Part shown: positions 45,969 to 57,911 of the stretch, piece by piece | How the letters are laid out: each line of letters begins with the position of its first letter | Numbering within the stretch: the stretch's first letter is position 1 | DNA from: Trichodelitschia bisporula | Taxonomy: Eukaryota > Ascomycota > Dothideomycetes > Phaeotrichales > Phaeotrichaceae | Direction of reading: 5' to 3' | Assembly: GCA_010356995.1 (NCBI GenBank) | Contig: ML996690.1 | Span: forward strand, 561,420 to 625,419 | Length of the DNA: 64,000 bases | Made by a program: the position numbers and the translations under genes | The notes under the pieces: generated by a model | Databases searched by the model: none | Told to the model about the DNA's origin: nothing | Seen by the model: only the letters and a program-made list of their open reading frames with translations

Positions 45969-46943
45969 CTAGTCCAAAGCTTCGAGCTCACTGTCCATCT
46001 TTGCCCGCGCGTCATTCTCCGAGACCATAATCCCAACAAGGCACGCCCCAAGCATGTTCTCCCAGTTCACCCACGGATGCACCTCGGCAAACAGCTTCGC
46101 CCCATCCTTGCCTGCCGCACGCTTCAGCTCGCCCTCGCCGCCCGGGTGGTATGGCAGGTACGGCGTGATATTGTACACCTTGCCTTGGTAGGAAGACCAT
46201 GCGGGCCGTCCCTTCCGCCCGTTATTCTGCTTCAGCATCGAGGGCGTGACGCGCTCTAGCTTGGATACACCCGAAAGGTTGGTACCGGAGTTTATAAGCG
46301 TGGCCCAGTCGAGCGGCGAGTAGCCAGCCCGCAGCTGGACCTTCTGACGTGGGTTCGGCGTCCGTACAGCTATGCCGCTGGGTGCTGCTAGGTTGTTTGA
46401 TGGCGGGCCGCGGTTTGGCAAGGGGCCGGAGGGGAGTGCGCGTAAGGTGGCGGCACTGGAGGGCGGGAGTCGAGGCGGTGCCATGCGCTGCGGAGCCGCA
46501 AGCTGGCTTTGAGGGGAAGGACGGAGAGAAGGCGGACCCATGAGGTTTGAGGGTGCGCTGGCTCGCTGGGCGGAGTTAACCGCCGGGAACGAAGGTGGCG
46601 GGAGGTTATCGTCCTCATCGTCGGGCGCGCCGGTGTCTAGGGTGAAGGTCGGGACTGGAGGAAGAGTTTTGCTGGTCGCTGGTTGCGCTTTTGGTGTGGT
46701 CTCGCCGGAATCAGAGTCCGTTGACGTGGACCGGCGTGACGCGTCCTTCTCCGACGGCTTATGTTGCCCAGTGTGAGGTGCATCGCTCGCGCCCTTGGTA
46801 CCCGTATCGGCTTCGGCGGGAGGAGGATTTGCAGAAGAAACAAGGATGGTTTTGAGAAAGGAAAACATTCTCCATTTTAAGCCTCCAGTGTTGAATAGAA
46901 AAATAGATAGTGCTATCGCTATCAGGGTAAGGCCGATGTACAT
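45969..46943 (-). CDS. membrane-anchored cytochrome b5-domain protein, Irc21-like
   Basis: A single exon encodes 324 residues. The start MYIGLTLIAIALSIFLFNTG is a membrane anchor. Residues 30-190 are disordered and Pro/Ser-rich. The C-terminal cytochrome b5 domain contains GYSPLDWATLIN, WSSYQGKVYNITPYLPYHPG with haem-ligand His in HPGG, GAKLFAEVHPWVNWENMLG with the second His, and LVGIM. Order and insert pattern resemble the b5 part of NCB5OR and yeast Irc21. It probably binds haem and faces the cytosol from an internal membrane. Its electron partner is unknown. Confidence 0.85.
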   Translation of the reverse strand: MYIGLTLIAIALSIFLFNTGGLKWRMFSFLKTILVSSANPPPAEADTGTKGASDAPHTGQHKPSEKDASRRSTSTDSDSGETTPKAQPATSKTLPPVPTFTLDTGAPDDEDDNLPPPSFPAVNSAQRASAPSNLMGPPSLRPSPQSQLAAPQRMAPPRLPPSSAATLRALPSGPLPNRGPPSNNLAAPSGIAVRTPNPRQKVQLRAGYSPLDWATLINSGTNLSGVSKLERVTPSMLKQNNGRKGRPAWSSYQGKVYNITPYLPYHPGGEGELKRAAGKDGAKLFAEVHPWVNWENMLGACLVGIMVSENDARAKMDSELEALD

Positions 46944-47215
46944 GGCCGGCGAGGTGTAGTGGGGTGTGAACGGATTTGGTGGATCTGGAAACGCGACTCC
47001 AGCATTGGATGGGGCGCTTTTGAGCCTCTCCCGCTTGCGCCACCAACGTCCCGCTCAACCCCTCGGCCTCGACCCCGACCCACAGAACTGTCCCATCCCC
47101 TGCGTCACGACGACCTGATATCTGCTGACGCTCGGCAATTAAGGTGCATGATACTAAAAAGCTCGCACTGAGGAACGTATTTAAGCAACTCGGAGTCCTC
47201 ATCAAAGCCTTCATC
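46944..47215. promoter_or_regulatory. shared divergent promoter region (Irc21-like / small mitochondrial protein)
   Basis: Only 272 bp separate the two start codons, so the two promoters overlap or abut here. No specific site was identified. Confidence 0.5.
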
Positions 47216-47755
47216 ATGCTCACTCGCCGTGTCGTCCGTTCACTTTTATCCACACGAATTTCCTCGAACCTACGAGTCGCAAGAAGACCACATATCACAA
47301 GACAAATAAAACCGTTATCAACATCTCGCCGCGCTATGCAAGCCACACCGCACCCCTTAAGGGAGTCTGGAAATTCAGATGACGTCGTGGAGTATCTGGA
47401 AGAGCTGTAAGGACCCTATCGCTATTCACGATGCGATTATCTAACGCCGCATAGATATGAAGGTGCTAGAGAAGAGGTGATTCAAGCTTCACATATTAAA
47501 AGTCACGGGATAACTGACCATATTCAGTTCCAAATCGCCGCCGAAGAAACGGAGGACAACACCATTTATGCCGCAGATGACCGAGCGGCCGCCCGTCTAG
47601 AATTCGACAAGCTGAAAGAAGCCTACTCGCAAATCGTCGACGATGCTTCTCGGCCTTCTGATCTTAGAGACACCGTAAGGCGGAGAGCTGGCCAACGGAT
47701 TAGGGAACTTGAGATGGCCATGGCGGCTTTGGAGGAGAAGGGAAACAGTCACTAA
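47216..47755 (+). CDS. small mitochondrial protein of unknown function
   Basis: Two exons (47216-47406, 47455-47755; 48-bp intron) encode 163 residues. The first about 45 residues (MLTRRVVRSLLSTRISSNLR and on) are Arg/Ser-rich without acids, a strong mitochondrial presequence. The mature part begins with an acidic helix (DDVVEYLEELYEGAREEVIQ), has a central QFQIAAEETEDNTIYAADDR segment, and ends in a charged helix (RIRELEMAMAALEEKG). There are no cysteines or membrane spans in the mature part. I do not recognise the family. The upstream in-frame Met at 47144 is rejected because the presequence begins at 47216. Confidence 0.8.
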
Positions 47756-48538
47756 CCTGGAAATTGGAAAATGAGAAAGGAAAGAGCTGGAGAATAATCT
47801 GCTTCAGGCGCATAGGTCCAGGGCTCCATGCGATCGAACTGTTCATGTATACCAATGTACCGTACTCGTACTATGCGTCCACATAAAAAGTGCCGTGTCT
47901 TGCGCCTTCACCGGGGCTTTCAACTCATTGTGCTCCGGTTTCCTCTGGCGTTCTATCCATTGGCATTGACCGTATCTCCCATCTTATGACCTTCCTCTTT
48001 ATAGCCACTTGGTCACAGATAAGTGCTCAATAGTCTATTTCGTCGTGCTGAAGACGGCTTTCAATGAAGTACCACATCGGAATGTTGGACGACAGGCTTC
48101 TTCACTATTTGACAACTGAGAAGCAGGCCGATTTAAGTGACAGGGTCTGGAGGTGCAAATTGCTGTAGGTCCTAGTACAAGGCTACCAAAAGCAGATCAG
48201 AAAGGTCTTACGGCGTCCTGGGCTGTGGTCTGGTGTACACAGACCGAAAATTCCACCCGATGAACTATTTTTGTACCGCCACACCTTAACAAAGAGCACC
48301 GCCACAAGTATGGGCAACGACTTTTTGCCCCACTGCCCCGTTGGGCTGCTGCCTGCTCGGAAGGTGAACGTTGACTTGCAAAGTTCAAACTCAGCGCTTG
48401 GATACTCAACCCCCCCCCATTCACGAAGATTACATCGACGGTTATAAAAGCCCCTCCGTAAAGCTCTCCACGCCTCTTAGATTCCGAGTTCGAAGTTGGC
48501 TGTCTTCCGCAAACCGTACTTTCCCTGCCGCCACCACC
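47756..48538. other. intergenic, nothing recognised
   Basis: This 780-bp stretch separates two plus-strand genes. A CCCCCCCC run and GTTATAAAAGCCCC near 48400-48455 resemble core promoter elements for the downstream aminopeptidase. No gene was seen. Confidence 0.5.
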
Positions 48539-49864
48539 ATGGGCGCCGCGATGGACGTGAAGAAGTGCAAAGGCGCGGACTGCGACAAGGACGCGGGTGC
48601 GCTCCAGTGCCCCACATGCCAGAAACTGGGGAAGGAGAGCTACTTCTGCTCGCAAGACTGCTTCAAGCGGAATTGGGTGCGTCTTCCGCTGCTGCACGAA
48701 GCTTGCTAGGCTCTAACCTCTCAAAGGCCGAGCATAAGAAGGAGCACAAGTCTCAGAGTAATATTCTTAGAACTTTCTTTGCGCCCAAGGTCATTTCTAA
48801 ACCAGATCCAGCCACCGGAGACTACAATCCTTTTCCGTCATACCCGTATACCGGACCTCTCCGGCCGGTATATCCTCTGTCCCCGAGGCGCGAAGTTCCA
48901 GCCCACATCAAGCTTCCCGACTACGCTGGGGATGGCACTCCGCGGTCCGAGCAGGCATTCTCTGCGCGGCACAAAGTCGCGATTCTTAGCCCGGAAGAGC
49001 AGGATATGATGCGCAAGGTCTGCAGGTTTACACGAGAAGTTCTGGACGTCGCCGCGCGTGAGCTTCGACCAGGCGTTACCACAGACTACATCGACGAAGT
49101 GGTTCATAACGCTTGCATAGAGAGAAACGTGAGCTACTTGATTCCTGAGGTCACGGGCTTGCTGACTCTATAAGTGCTACCCCTCGCCATTGAACTACTG
49201 CAGATTTCCCAAGTCTGTATGTACGTCTGTGAATGAGGTGATCTGCCACGGAATCCCGGATCGACGCCCTCTCGAAGATGGGGATATCGTGAACATCGAT
49301 GTCAGTTTATACTACGAGGGATTCCACGGTGATCTTAACGAGACATACTACGTTGGAGACAAGGCCAAGGCTGACCCCGATTCCGTGCGAGTTGTCGAGT
49401 GCGCGCGACAATCTCTGGATGAAGCCATCAAGATCGTCAAGCCTGGTATGCTGTTCCGGGAGATCGGCAATGTCATCGAGAAGCATGCCAAATCGATGAA
49501 CTGCAGCGTCATCCGCACCTACTGCGGTCATGGTGTCAACCAACTCTTCCACGGCCCTCCCACCATTCCTCACTACGCTAAGAACAAGGCTGTCGGAACG
49601 GCCAAGCCTGGCATCGCCTTCACCATCGAGCCCATGGTGGCTCTGGGGGCGTGGAGGGATAAAACCTGGCCCGATGACTGGACCAGCGTGACTGTAGACG
49701 GGAAGCGGACAGCCCAATTCGGTAAGCTGCTCGTGCTCGTGTTTTTTTGCCGTTGCTAACATCACATAGAGCACACGCTGCTGGTCACGGAGGATGGCGT
49801 TGAGGTGTTGACTGCGAGACTTCCTGATTCGCCTGGTGGCGCTATCCCTCTGATCCAAAATTGA
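48539..49864 (+). CDS. MAP1: methionine aminopeptidase type 1, cytosolic
   Basis: Four exons (48539-48676, 48727-49128, 49175-49721, 49770-49864) encode 393 residues. The N-terminus has the paired zinc fingers typical of eukaryotic MetAP1 ([18 protein letters not shown], then FCSQDCF). The pita-bread catalytic domain begins near residue 130 with [20 protein letters not shown] and the catalytic-pocket His in [10 protein letters not shown]. Metal ligands lie in [34 protein letters not shown] and FTIEPM, with the last Glu in [12 protein letters not shown]. It removes initiator Met cotranslationally at the ribosome. Confidence 0.96.
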
Positions 49865-50595
49865 TTGTCTAAACGCAGAGGAAACCAATCACAATCCATT
49901 CGTTTGCGAAGGCTTAAGCTTTTCACTTAGTTACTGGGCTGAGGCGTGTGAGGCTCCGGTGTTCATTATTTTGCCTTGGGGTTACGCTAAATACCCGGTC
50001 ACGTGTATATGGATTCCTTTCCATAATGCTCTACCTTGTGAATAGGGACCTTTACTCGGGCCTTACTTCAGAGGAATTGAGTGTATTTTGCAACATGTTG
50101 AGGTTGGCACGATGCAAGTGGCCGAGTATGGGCGAGACTCGACGAGGCGAGTAAAATTCGCGAAGTGGGAACGGATGACGCAGCGGGCGGTCCGCCTTGG
50201 GAGGGCGAAAGCCAGCCTTCAATCATCTATCTTGCTTGCGCGCCCACCAAGTCGTCCTTGAGAATATTCACAAATAAACCAACCGAAAGGACACACTGGC
50301 ATCATCTTAGTGCTGTAGCTTGGAACATTTATCTTCTTGTTTTGACTGATCGCCCTCCTTCCAGGCAACTGCTCGCCTTCCCAAGAACCCGACTACGCGG
50401 CTACCAGACTCCAGCCTTCGGCCCTCACCCCTGCCACTTATCCAAAAGCAACACCAAGCTCCACAGCCCACCCGCCGCACCACCCTCGATCCACCAAGCG
50501 CAAACCCGTACCACACTCCCGCATCCAGCTGTTACTCGAACAAGCTTCCCTCGGCGCATCGCAATCATTTCCTCTGCACTCACGCAGCTGTCTTC
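49865..50595. other. intergenic, nothing recognised
   Basis: About 730 bp lie between the aminopeptidase and the cornichon gene. A C/A-rich stretch (50350-50590) looks like an untranslated leader. No gene was seen. Confidence 0.5.
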
Positions 50596-51288
50596 ATGAT
50601 GTCCGGCGAAGCATGGCTCTATCTGTTGGCCGTGTTGATCAACGCGGTCAACCTGTTCCTCCAAGTGTTCTTCACCATCATGTACAGCGATCTTGAATGG
50701 TATGTCAACAGCACAGACTCATTGCGCTGGCTTCATTTCACTGCGTCGCGGCCCGTCGCGGCTTGCGCTTCATTCCGGCAACGTTGTCCAAGTAGCTTTC
50801 GCTAACGCCCCCGCAGCGACTACATCAACCCGATTGACCTCTGCAACCGCCTCAACACCTACATCATCCCCGAAGCCGCCGTTCACGCCTTCCTCACGTT
50901 CCTATTTCTCATCAACGGGTACTGGATCGCCCTGTTGCTCAATCTCCCGCTCCTGGTATTCAATGGGAAGAAGTAGGTTCAGGTATAACGTCGCTGGACA
51001 TATTACTGATTCTTGAAGGATCTTCGAGAACCAGCATCTCCTGGATGCGACAGAGATCTTCCGCAAGCTCAACGTACACAAGAAGGTGAGCGCAGACCGA
51101 GGCCTGCAGCTTTGGCAACCATATGGCTAACTTCCGCATCAGGAATCGTTCATCAAGTTGGGCTTCCACTTGATCATGTTCTTCTTCTACCTCTACAGGT
51201 ATGACTTCGCTAGTATTATTTCGTATCGTGCCATTACTGACGCTGCCTAAGCATGATTGTGGCGTTGATTCGTGATGAAACCAACTGA
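50596..51288 (+). CDS. ERV14: cornichon-family ER export cargo receptor
   Basis: Five exons (50596-50699, 50817-50972, 51019-51085, 51143-51198, 51252-51288) encode 139 residues. The family signatures are WLYLLAVLINAVNLFLQVFF, DLEWCDYINPIDLCNRLN, then EAAVHAFLTFLFLINGYWIA and IFENQHLLDATEIFRKLN, closing with FFFYLYSMIVALIRDE. Three to four membrane helices are seen. Erv14 loads membrane cargo into COPII vesicles at the ER; the IFRKL segment contacts the coat in yeast. Four introns in such a short gene are dense but normal for this family in Pezizomycotina. Start could be the second Met (50599). Confidence 0.95.
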
Positions 51289-51848
51289 TCATGCAGGCAA
51301 GAGTTTTCCTACTATAGGGATATGGGAGAACTTTAGGAAAGAGCATCGCGGTGCTCGTTTCCTGTTCTCGCGACGGGATCGTGAGGAGTCAGAGGGATGA
51401 GGGAACAAGGGCAGCGGGGGCGTATCACGGCTAACACCGGTCAAGGCTTGCGAGTATCATGAAGTTAGCGTTATTATTCGTGATTTCAACGACAGCTTGG
51501 TACCTTGGGTACGGTTGAGCTGCCCGGTAATGACCTGTATAGAGGCGAATGGGCATCAAGGCGCTTCCTTTTGCTTGCTATACCGATACCGCAGGGATAC
51601 CAGTGTTGATAATGTTGAATCTTTTTGCGTGCCACAGCTACTCAGCTCTTGTGATCTAGTAGACTCAACGTGATGCCTTCGTCCGAAGATAGTCGAGACA
51701 GCCACATATATCGGATATTTTTTGTGCCTGAGGCTCAAAATTGGAGCTATTGCCTCATATCTTGGCGGGGCTGCCATTCCACCACGCGCTGCAAGACCGT
51801 TGGAACGGCCAACTTCATCCCGAACCTCTACCCACGCCTCCAGCAAAC
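51289..51848. other. intergenic or unresolved 5' part of PRP17
   Basis: The 560 bp before the PRP17 reading frame hold no clear gene. Because the Prp17 N-terminus below looks short, an upstream exon may be hidden here, but I could not find one with the conserved family N-terminus. Confidence 0.4.
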
Positions 51849-53266
51849 ATGACTACCTCAACGAAGGGTGCCGTGCCCACGGGCTACGCCGATGAGATTG
51901 CCATCAGCGAAACGAGCTTCCGGTCCGCGCAGCGCGCCGTCCAAAACGCAGGCCACACGTCGAAGAAGCGCAAGCGCGAGGACCGCGGCGACCCCGGCGT
52001 GATGTACGGTGCCGCCGCGTACAAGGGACCTTGGGCGAAGTTCAAGGAGGATACGCCGGAGGCCAGCTCCGGGTCGGAAGAAGAGGTGGAAGTAGAAGTG
52101 GAGTACGAGGATGATGAGGAGATTGAGGATTTGGGCCCCCAGGCTGGGTTGGCGCCGATGGCGACGGATTATGCGCCTGAGGAGGCGGGCGAGACGTCGG
52201 AGTTCCTGGGGTCGAGTATGTATGACTATCAGGGGAGGACGTACATGCATGTGCCGCTGGATCTGGATATCGATTTGAGGTATGCTTCTCGGATGTGAGA
52301 TGCGGACGCAAGCTAATATGCTCCAGGGGTGACACCAGCAACATCAAGAACTACGTGCCAAAGAAGGAGGTTTTCGCTTGGAGGCAACAAAAGGGCAGTG
52401 CCATCACGCAGATGCGCTTCTTCCCTGACTCTGGCCATTTGCTTCTCTCTGCTACGGCTAGTGGCAAGGTCTCACTGTTTGACGTCTACCACAACCGAGA
52501 ACTGTTGCGGACATATTCCGGCCATACGAAGCGTTGCAACGATATCTGCTTCAACAACGACGGCACCGAGTTCCTCACCGCCTCCTACGATCACTACATG
52601 AAGCTCTGGGACACAGAAACCGGGAAATGCAAAGCCAAGTTCACGACGGGCAAGACGCCGCACGTCATCCGCTTCAACCCCTCCATCAACAACGAATTCC
52701 TAGCCGGAATGTCTGACAAGAAGATCGTCCAGTACGACACACGTTCCGGTGAGCTGGTGCAGGAATACGACCACCATCTCGGCCCCGTCAACACGATCAC
52801 CTTCTGCGACGAGAATCGCCGCTTCGTCACCACATCCGACGATAAGAGCTTGCGTGCCTGGGAATACGGCATCCCCGTGCCCATCAAGTTCATCGCCGAG
52901 CCGTACATGTTTTCGATGAACCGCAGTGCGGCCCACCCCAGGAAGCCGTTCATCGCACTGCAGAGCAGCGATAACCAGATCGTGGTGTATGCGAGCAGCG
53001 AACGGTTCCGCCAGAACAGGAAGAAGAGTTTTAGGGGGCATAACAATGCCGGCTATGCGATTGATGTGGCTATCAGTCCGGATGGAGAGTTTGTCATGAG
53101 CGGTGATACGGGTGGTTATGTCTGCTGGTGGTCGTGGAAGACTTGCAAGATGTTGCATAAGATCCAGGCGGCTGATACCCCCGTCGTGGCCTGCCAGTTC
53201 CATCCTCGGGAGACGTCCAAGGCTATCACGGGAGATCTGGATGGGATCATCAAGTACTGGGACTAG
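51849..53266 (+). CDS. PRP17: pre-mRNA splicing factor Prp17/Cdc40 (WD40)
   Basis: Two exons (51849-52279, 52327-53266; 47-bp intron) encode 456 residues. The N-terminal part has the family block VPTGYADEIAISETSF, a Lys/Arg patch, AAYKGPWAKF, an acidic run and SSMYDYQGRTYMHVPLDLDI. Seven WD40 repeats follow, including LLRTYSGHTKRCNDICFNND, LKLWD-type ends (MKLWDTETGKCKAKF), AGMSDKKIVQYDTRSGELVQ, and the last KAITGDLDGIIKYWD. Prp17 acts in the second catalytic step of splicing. Relatives start about 80-100 residues before the VPTGYA block; here only about eight residues precede it, so the annotated start may be internal. Confidence 0.92.
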
Positions 53267-53467
53267 GAGCGCATTTGTTGACGTTAGCGACGGGGAAGAC
53301 AAAAGAGGTGCAATCTTTTTGGCCGTGCATTTCGCCATGAGCTAGGCTTCACAAATGCGCCGAATAACGACGTAATCAAGTACATTGATGACATATGACA
53401 TAGCATACCTACATGTCGACGTACAGCTATATAAACACAAGATCTAAACGCCCATTTCTTCCAGTAC

Positions 53468-56400
53468 CTACCCAACCCACCGTCTCGCACTCTTAAACAT
53501 CCTCACCCAAGGCCCATACTCTCCCCACTCCGCCGCCTGATCCTCAGGCATCCAGCTCCCCACCTCCTTGAGAATCGTCCGCTCGGGATGCGGCATCATA
53601 GCCAGTACCCGCCCGTCCGGGGTGCGGACGCCCGTAATACCGAGCGGGCTCCCGTTCGGATTAAACGGATACCGTTCCGTCGGCTCGCTCGCGTTATCCA
53701 CGTAGCGAATCGCCACCAGCCCGGCCTGGTACAGAGCTGCTGGTGTCGCCGCGGCCGCAGGATCAGAGGGGAACGTAGCGCGGCCCTCACCGTGGGCAAC
53801 AACGATTGGCAGCTTGGACCCGTTCATGCCGTGCAAGAACACCGAAGGAGCAACGCCGCCGGGTCCAGGGCGGTCAAGCACCTCGACCATAGCGACACGC
53901 GCCTCGTACTGCTCGCTGAAATTACGCTCGAAAGTCGGCCAGGCCGCAGCACCGGGAATGAGCTCCTTAAGGCGGGACATGAACTGGCAGCCATTGCAGA
54001 CGCCGAGAGCGAAAGTATCGGGGCGCTCGAAGAAGGCGCTGAATTCGCTGCGGGTGTCGGCGTGGAGGAGGACGCTCTTGGCCCAGCCCTGTCCTGCGCC
54101 GAGGACATCGCCGTAGGAGAAGCCGCCACAGGCAGCGAGGCCGATGAAGGCGGCCAGCGAGGTGCGGCCGGACAGGATGTCGGTCATGTGCACGTCGATG
54201 GGGGAGAAGCCGGCGGCGGCGAAGGCGAAGGCCATTTCGGCTTGGCCGTTGACGCCTTCTTCGCGAAGGATGGCGACTCGGGGTTTGGCGGTGAAGACGG
54301 AGGAGATAGATGCAGTGAGGGGGAGGATGCTCTCCTTCGGGTTGAAGGTGAGGTTGTAGCTGAGGCCAGGGTCGGTGTCGTTGGCGATGTTGTCGAATTC
54401 TTGCTGGGCGCATTTTGGGTTGTCGCGGAGCTTCTGCATGTTGTATGAGGTTGATGCCCAGCGCTGTTGAAGCTCCTTTCTCGTGCTGTGAAAAACGGGA
54501 GTCAGCCCATACCGGAAGGTGATGGTCTGCTTCGACGCAGGAAGCACGTTGCCTATCTTGGTGATCAGCCCAGGAGGTGGACCGCAGGTGGCGAAACAGC
54601 TCTTGAACGTCATTTCGTCCTTCTTGCGGACCTGGAATACTGCCCCAAGCTCTTCATTGAAGAGTTCCTGGACGACATCGGCGACATTTGCGCTCTCGCA
54701 AATCTTATCCAGGGAGATATCGATACCGCATCTGCCAGCGAAAGCCATTTCAACCAGAGTAGTAAAGAGGCCGCCATCAGACCGGTCATGATAGGCGAGG
54801 ACGACGCCAGACTCATGCAGTTGCTCAACAGCGTCGAAGTAGTCTCTGATCATCAACGGATCCGGAGTATCAGGCGCCTCGTCGCCAACCTGTCCAAATA
54901 CCTGAGCCAGGGCGGATCCACCCATGCGGCGCTTTGCGTCCGCGAGGTCAACGAACAGGAGAATCGTCTCGCCAACCTCCTCGGGGCGACGGAGCGTTGG
55001 CGTCCACGTGCGGTCGATCTGCTCTACTGGAGCAAAAGCAGTGATGACAAGGGACAGCGGAGCAGTGACCTCAGTTGGTTTTTCAGATCCAGGCTCCGTC
55101 CACTTCATCTTCATTGACATAGAATCTTTGCCAACGGGTATGCTGATTCCCAGTTTGGGGCACAGGTCCATACCGATGGCTTCTACTGCCTCATACAGAG
55201 CAGCACCTTCACCCGGATGGCTGCTGGCGGCCATCCAGTTGGCAGACAATCGTACGCGCTTCAGCCTGTCAGGGATGCTGGCTGCCGCGAGGTTCATCAG
55301 GGACTCCGCGACAGCCATTCTCGCAGAGGCAGCCGGAGAAATGAGAGCCAGAGTCGGCTTCTCTCCCATAGCCATTGCTTCGCCTGTTTTGATACCAGGG
55401 AGCAACGAGGTTGCCGTGACAGAAACATCTGCAAGCGGTGTCTGCCAAGGGCCGACCATCTGATCGCGAACAGTGAGGCCACCGACCGTTCTGTCTCCAA
55501 TCGTAATAAGGAAAGACTTGGAGCCTACAGCTGGTAGCGCAAGTACGCGGTTCACCGCCTCGGATATAAGATCAGAGGTCGGAGTCTTTGGCAAGTACGT
55601 TGACAGGCTGCTGTCGAAGGGTGGCAGTTGAAGCTTCCTTGAATCCACAATCCTGGTCATCTTCGGCGGCTTGCCGAAGAGAATGGACATGGGCAGATCG
55701 ATAGGTTTGGGAAAGTTCGGTGAATCCCGATCCAGGAGTATGAGCCGCTTCTCCTCATTGCTACCCCCAGTCGCTGTGCCTACGATAGAGTAGCCACAGC
55801 GTTCACGCTTGCAGATGCGTACGAAGCGATCTAGGCTCTCAGGGCTGACCGCCAAAACGTACCGCTCCTGAGCTTCGCAGCACCAAATCTGAAGCGGACT
55901 CATGCTCTTATCTGCATTGTCAATCTCGCGCAGCTCAAATGTCGCACCGAGATCCGAGTCGTGAACAAGCTCCGGAAGGGCGTTCGACAACCCGCCAGCG
56001 CCGACATCATGGATGAAGCGAATCGGGTTCTCGTCTCCGAGCGCTGTGCAAGTGTTGATGACCTCCTGTGCCCGTCTTTGCACTTCGGCATTCCCACGCT
56101 GTACGCTCGCAAAGTCCAGGTCAACTGAGCCTTCTCCGGACTGAATGCTGGAGGCAGCTCCACCGCCGAGTCCGATTAGCATGGCAGGCCCCCCAATTAC
56201 AACGAGGCTGTCCCCGGGGCTGACGAGGTCCTTGTCCTTGAGAGCATGCTGGGGCCGGACAGTTCCCACACCACCAGCGATCATGATGGGTTTATGATAG
56301 CCTCTGATTTCCGTAGTCTTATCATCCACAGGCACCTTGGTGGTTAAAGTTCTGAAGTATCCGGTCGTGCAAGGGCGGCCGAACTCATTGTTGAACGCCG

Positions 56401-57616
56401 CACTGCCAATCGGTGCTTCGAGCATGATGTCCAAGCTGCTGGCGATATGAGCTGGCTTCCCGACGTCAAGCTCCCACGGTTGCTCAAATCCGGGGATCCG
56501 CAAGTCAGAGACAGTAAAACCAGAAAGGCCCGCCTTGGGCTTGGAGCCCCTTCCCACAGCACCTTCATCTCTAATTTCTCCTCCGGAGCCAGTGGCTGCT
56601 CCCGGATAGGGTGATACAGCGGTGGGGTGGTTGTGCGTCTCAACCTTGGCAAGGAAATGAACCGTCTCCTTCGTCTGGATCCATTCGCCGGTGGCCTGGT
56701 TGGGAGCCCAGAAGCTGGCATGCTCGCCTTGTAGAACTGCAGCATTGTCGCTATAGGCACTGACGACGTGGTTCGGGTGCCTTTGGTGCGTATTGCGGAT
56801 CATCTCGAACAAAGACTTGGCCTTGCGCATACCATCAATGGTCCACTCTGCATTGAACTGCTTATGCCTGCAATGCTCTGAGTTGACCTGTGCGAACATA
56901 AACAGCTCTACATCAACCGGGCCCCTCTTAAGCTGTTGCGCATAGGCGTGGACCAGATAGTCAATCTCAGAAGAATCCAGTGCGAGACCGAGCGTTCGGT
57001 TCGCATGCTCAAGGGCAGCGCGGTGCGTGCTTCCCTCCTCAAAGAGTGATACCGTCGTAGCGGGTGCTGGAGACTTTTCCTGAAATATATACTCCAGATC
57101 CGGGGCACTCCGGCTGATGGACTGGGTCATACGGTCGTACAGAGCGTGAGAACTTGGAATAGTGTCCGCATCGAGAGGCTTCGCAAACCGCGCCGCAACG
57201 GCCATGCCGCGCTCCACCCGCTTTATGACCCGATCTAGCGTGCATACTTGTGCGATACTCGTGGCTTGAGAGCTCCATGGCGATATCGTTCCAGGGCGAG
57301 GGAAGATGTGAAAGATGGCTACGTTGGAGTCGAGCGGACTGCCGTTGTGCTTGAGGACGTTCAAAAGCTCGGCCGTGAGGCGGTCAACTTGGTCCGGTGG
57401 TTCTCCATATTGCAAGAGTTGTTCAAGTACTTGCAGCTCTTGATTGTTCAGATGCCGCTGCGGGTGGACGTAGTGTACCCAAAGCGCGCGGACCTCGAGC
57501 GCACCGATCTCTTTCGCAAGTCTCGTCAGGCGGAAATCAGAGAACGCGTTCGCTCCAGCGAGAGCGAAGCAACGAGGCTCCTCTGCGAAAGCCATGAGAG
57601 TGTTGTGGAGTGGCAA
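53468..57616 (-). CDS. ADE6: phosphoribosylformylglycinamidine synthase (FGAM synthase)
   Basis: A single exon of 1382 residues, the normal size for the large eukaryotic enzyme. An N-terminal PurS-like region leads to the synthetase core with [19 protein letters not shown] and two AIRS-type ATP-binding halves ([48 protein letters not shown]). The C-terminal glutaminase domain has the nucleophile Cys in [12 protein letters not shown] and the catalytic His/Glu in MPHPERT. The enzyme converts FGAR to FGAM with glutamine and ATP in de novo purine synthesis. A second Met at codon 8 is an alternative start. It has no introns, unlike its neighbours. Confidence 0.97.
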   Translation of the reverse strand: MPLHNTLMAFAEEPRCFALAGANAFSDFRLTRLAKEIGALEVRALWVHYVHPQRHLNNQELQVLEQLLQYGEPPDQVDRLTAELLNVLKHNGSPLDSNVAIFHIFPRPGTISPWSSQATSIAQVCTLDRVIKRVERGMAVAARFAKPLDADTIPSSHALYDRMTQSISRSAPDLEYIFQEKSPAPATTVSLFEEGSTHRAALEHANRTLGLALDSSEIDYLVHAYAQQLKRGPVDVELFMFAQVNSEHCRHKQFNAEWTIDGMRKAKSLFEMIRNTHQRHPNHVVSAYSDNAAVLQGEHASFWAPNQATGEWIQTKETVHFLAKVETHNHPTAVSPYPGAATGSGGEIRDEGAVGRGSKPKAGLSGFTVSDLRIPGFEQPWELDVGKPAHIASSLDIMLEAPIGSAAFNNEFGRPCTTGYFRTLTTKVPVDDKTTEIRGYHKPIMIAGGVGTVRPQHALKDKDLVSPGDSLVVIGGPAMLIGLGGGAASSIQSGEGSVDLDFASVQRGNAEVQRRAQEVINTCTALGDENPIRFIHDVGAGGLSNALPELVHDSDLGATFELREIDNADKSMSPLQIWCCEAQERYVLAVSPESLDRFVRICKRERCGYSIVGTATGGSNEEKRLILLDRDSPNFPKPIDLPMSILFGKPPKMTRIVDSRKLQLPPFDSSLSTYLPKTPTSDLISEAVNRVLALPAVGSKSFLITIGDRTVGGLTVRDQMVGPWQTPLADVSVTATSLLPGIKTGEAMAMGEKPTLALISPAASARMAVAESLMNLAAASIPDRLKRVRLSANWMAASSHPGEGAALYEAVEAIGMDLCPKLGISIPVGKDSMSMKMKWTEPGSEKPTEVTAPLSLVITAFAPVEQIDRTWTPTLRRPEEVGETILLFVDLADAKRRMGGSALAQVFGQVGDEAPDTPDPLMIRDYFDAVEQLHESGVVLAYHDRSDGGLFTTLVEMAFAGRCGIDISLDKICESANVADVVQELFNEELGAVFQVRKKDEMTFKSCFATCGPPPGLITKIGNVLPASKQTITFRYGLTPVFHSTRKELQQRWASTSYNMQKLRDNPKCAQQEFDNIANDTDPGLSYNLTFNPKESILPLTASISSVFTAKPRVAILREEGVNGQAEMAFAFAAAGFSPIDVHMTDILSGRTSLAAFIGLAACGGFSYGDVLGAGQGWAKSVLLHADTRSEFSAFFERPDTFALGVCNGCQFMSRLKELIPGAAAWPTFERNFSEQYEARVAMVEVLDRPGPGGVAPSVFLHGMNGSKLPIVVAHGEGRATFPSDPAAAATPAALYQAGLVAIRYVDNASEPTERYPFNPNGSPLGITGVRTPDGRVLAMMPHPERTILKEVGSWMPEDQAAEWGEYGPWVRMFKSARRWVG

Positions 57617-57911
57617 TGCGGAGGATGGGGAGGCGAGGGAACATGTAAAAAGTGCAACGGGAGTTCCAGAGCGGGGCTCTTCATCTGAGGTCAGTGGCGG
57701 GGCAAAAGCGACCCCGGCAAAAATATCCGATCTCCAGGACTCGAGTCCGATCCGATCTTCGGCAGCACTGGATTTACAGTACGTACAGATTACACGGCAG
57801 TTAAGCGGTCAATGCAGTCTCAATTCCGTAGAGGGATCTGTTATAGGGGTGATCTTTCGGTTACACCACACATGCAGGGCTTTCCACACTTTTGTAGCCT
57901 CTACCAGTAGT

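Noticed and set aside
44759-50595. 5S rRNA, a common dispersed gene in filamentous fungi
   Set aside because: The conserved ACATACGACCAT start and internal box were not seen here or elsewhere in the window.
53588-55117. Long plus-strand frames of 286 and 216 codons
   Set aside because: They lie wholly antisense to FGAM synthase, whose frame is certain.
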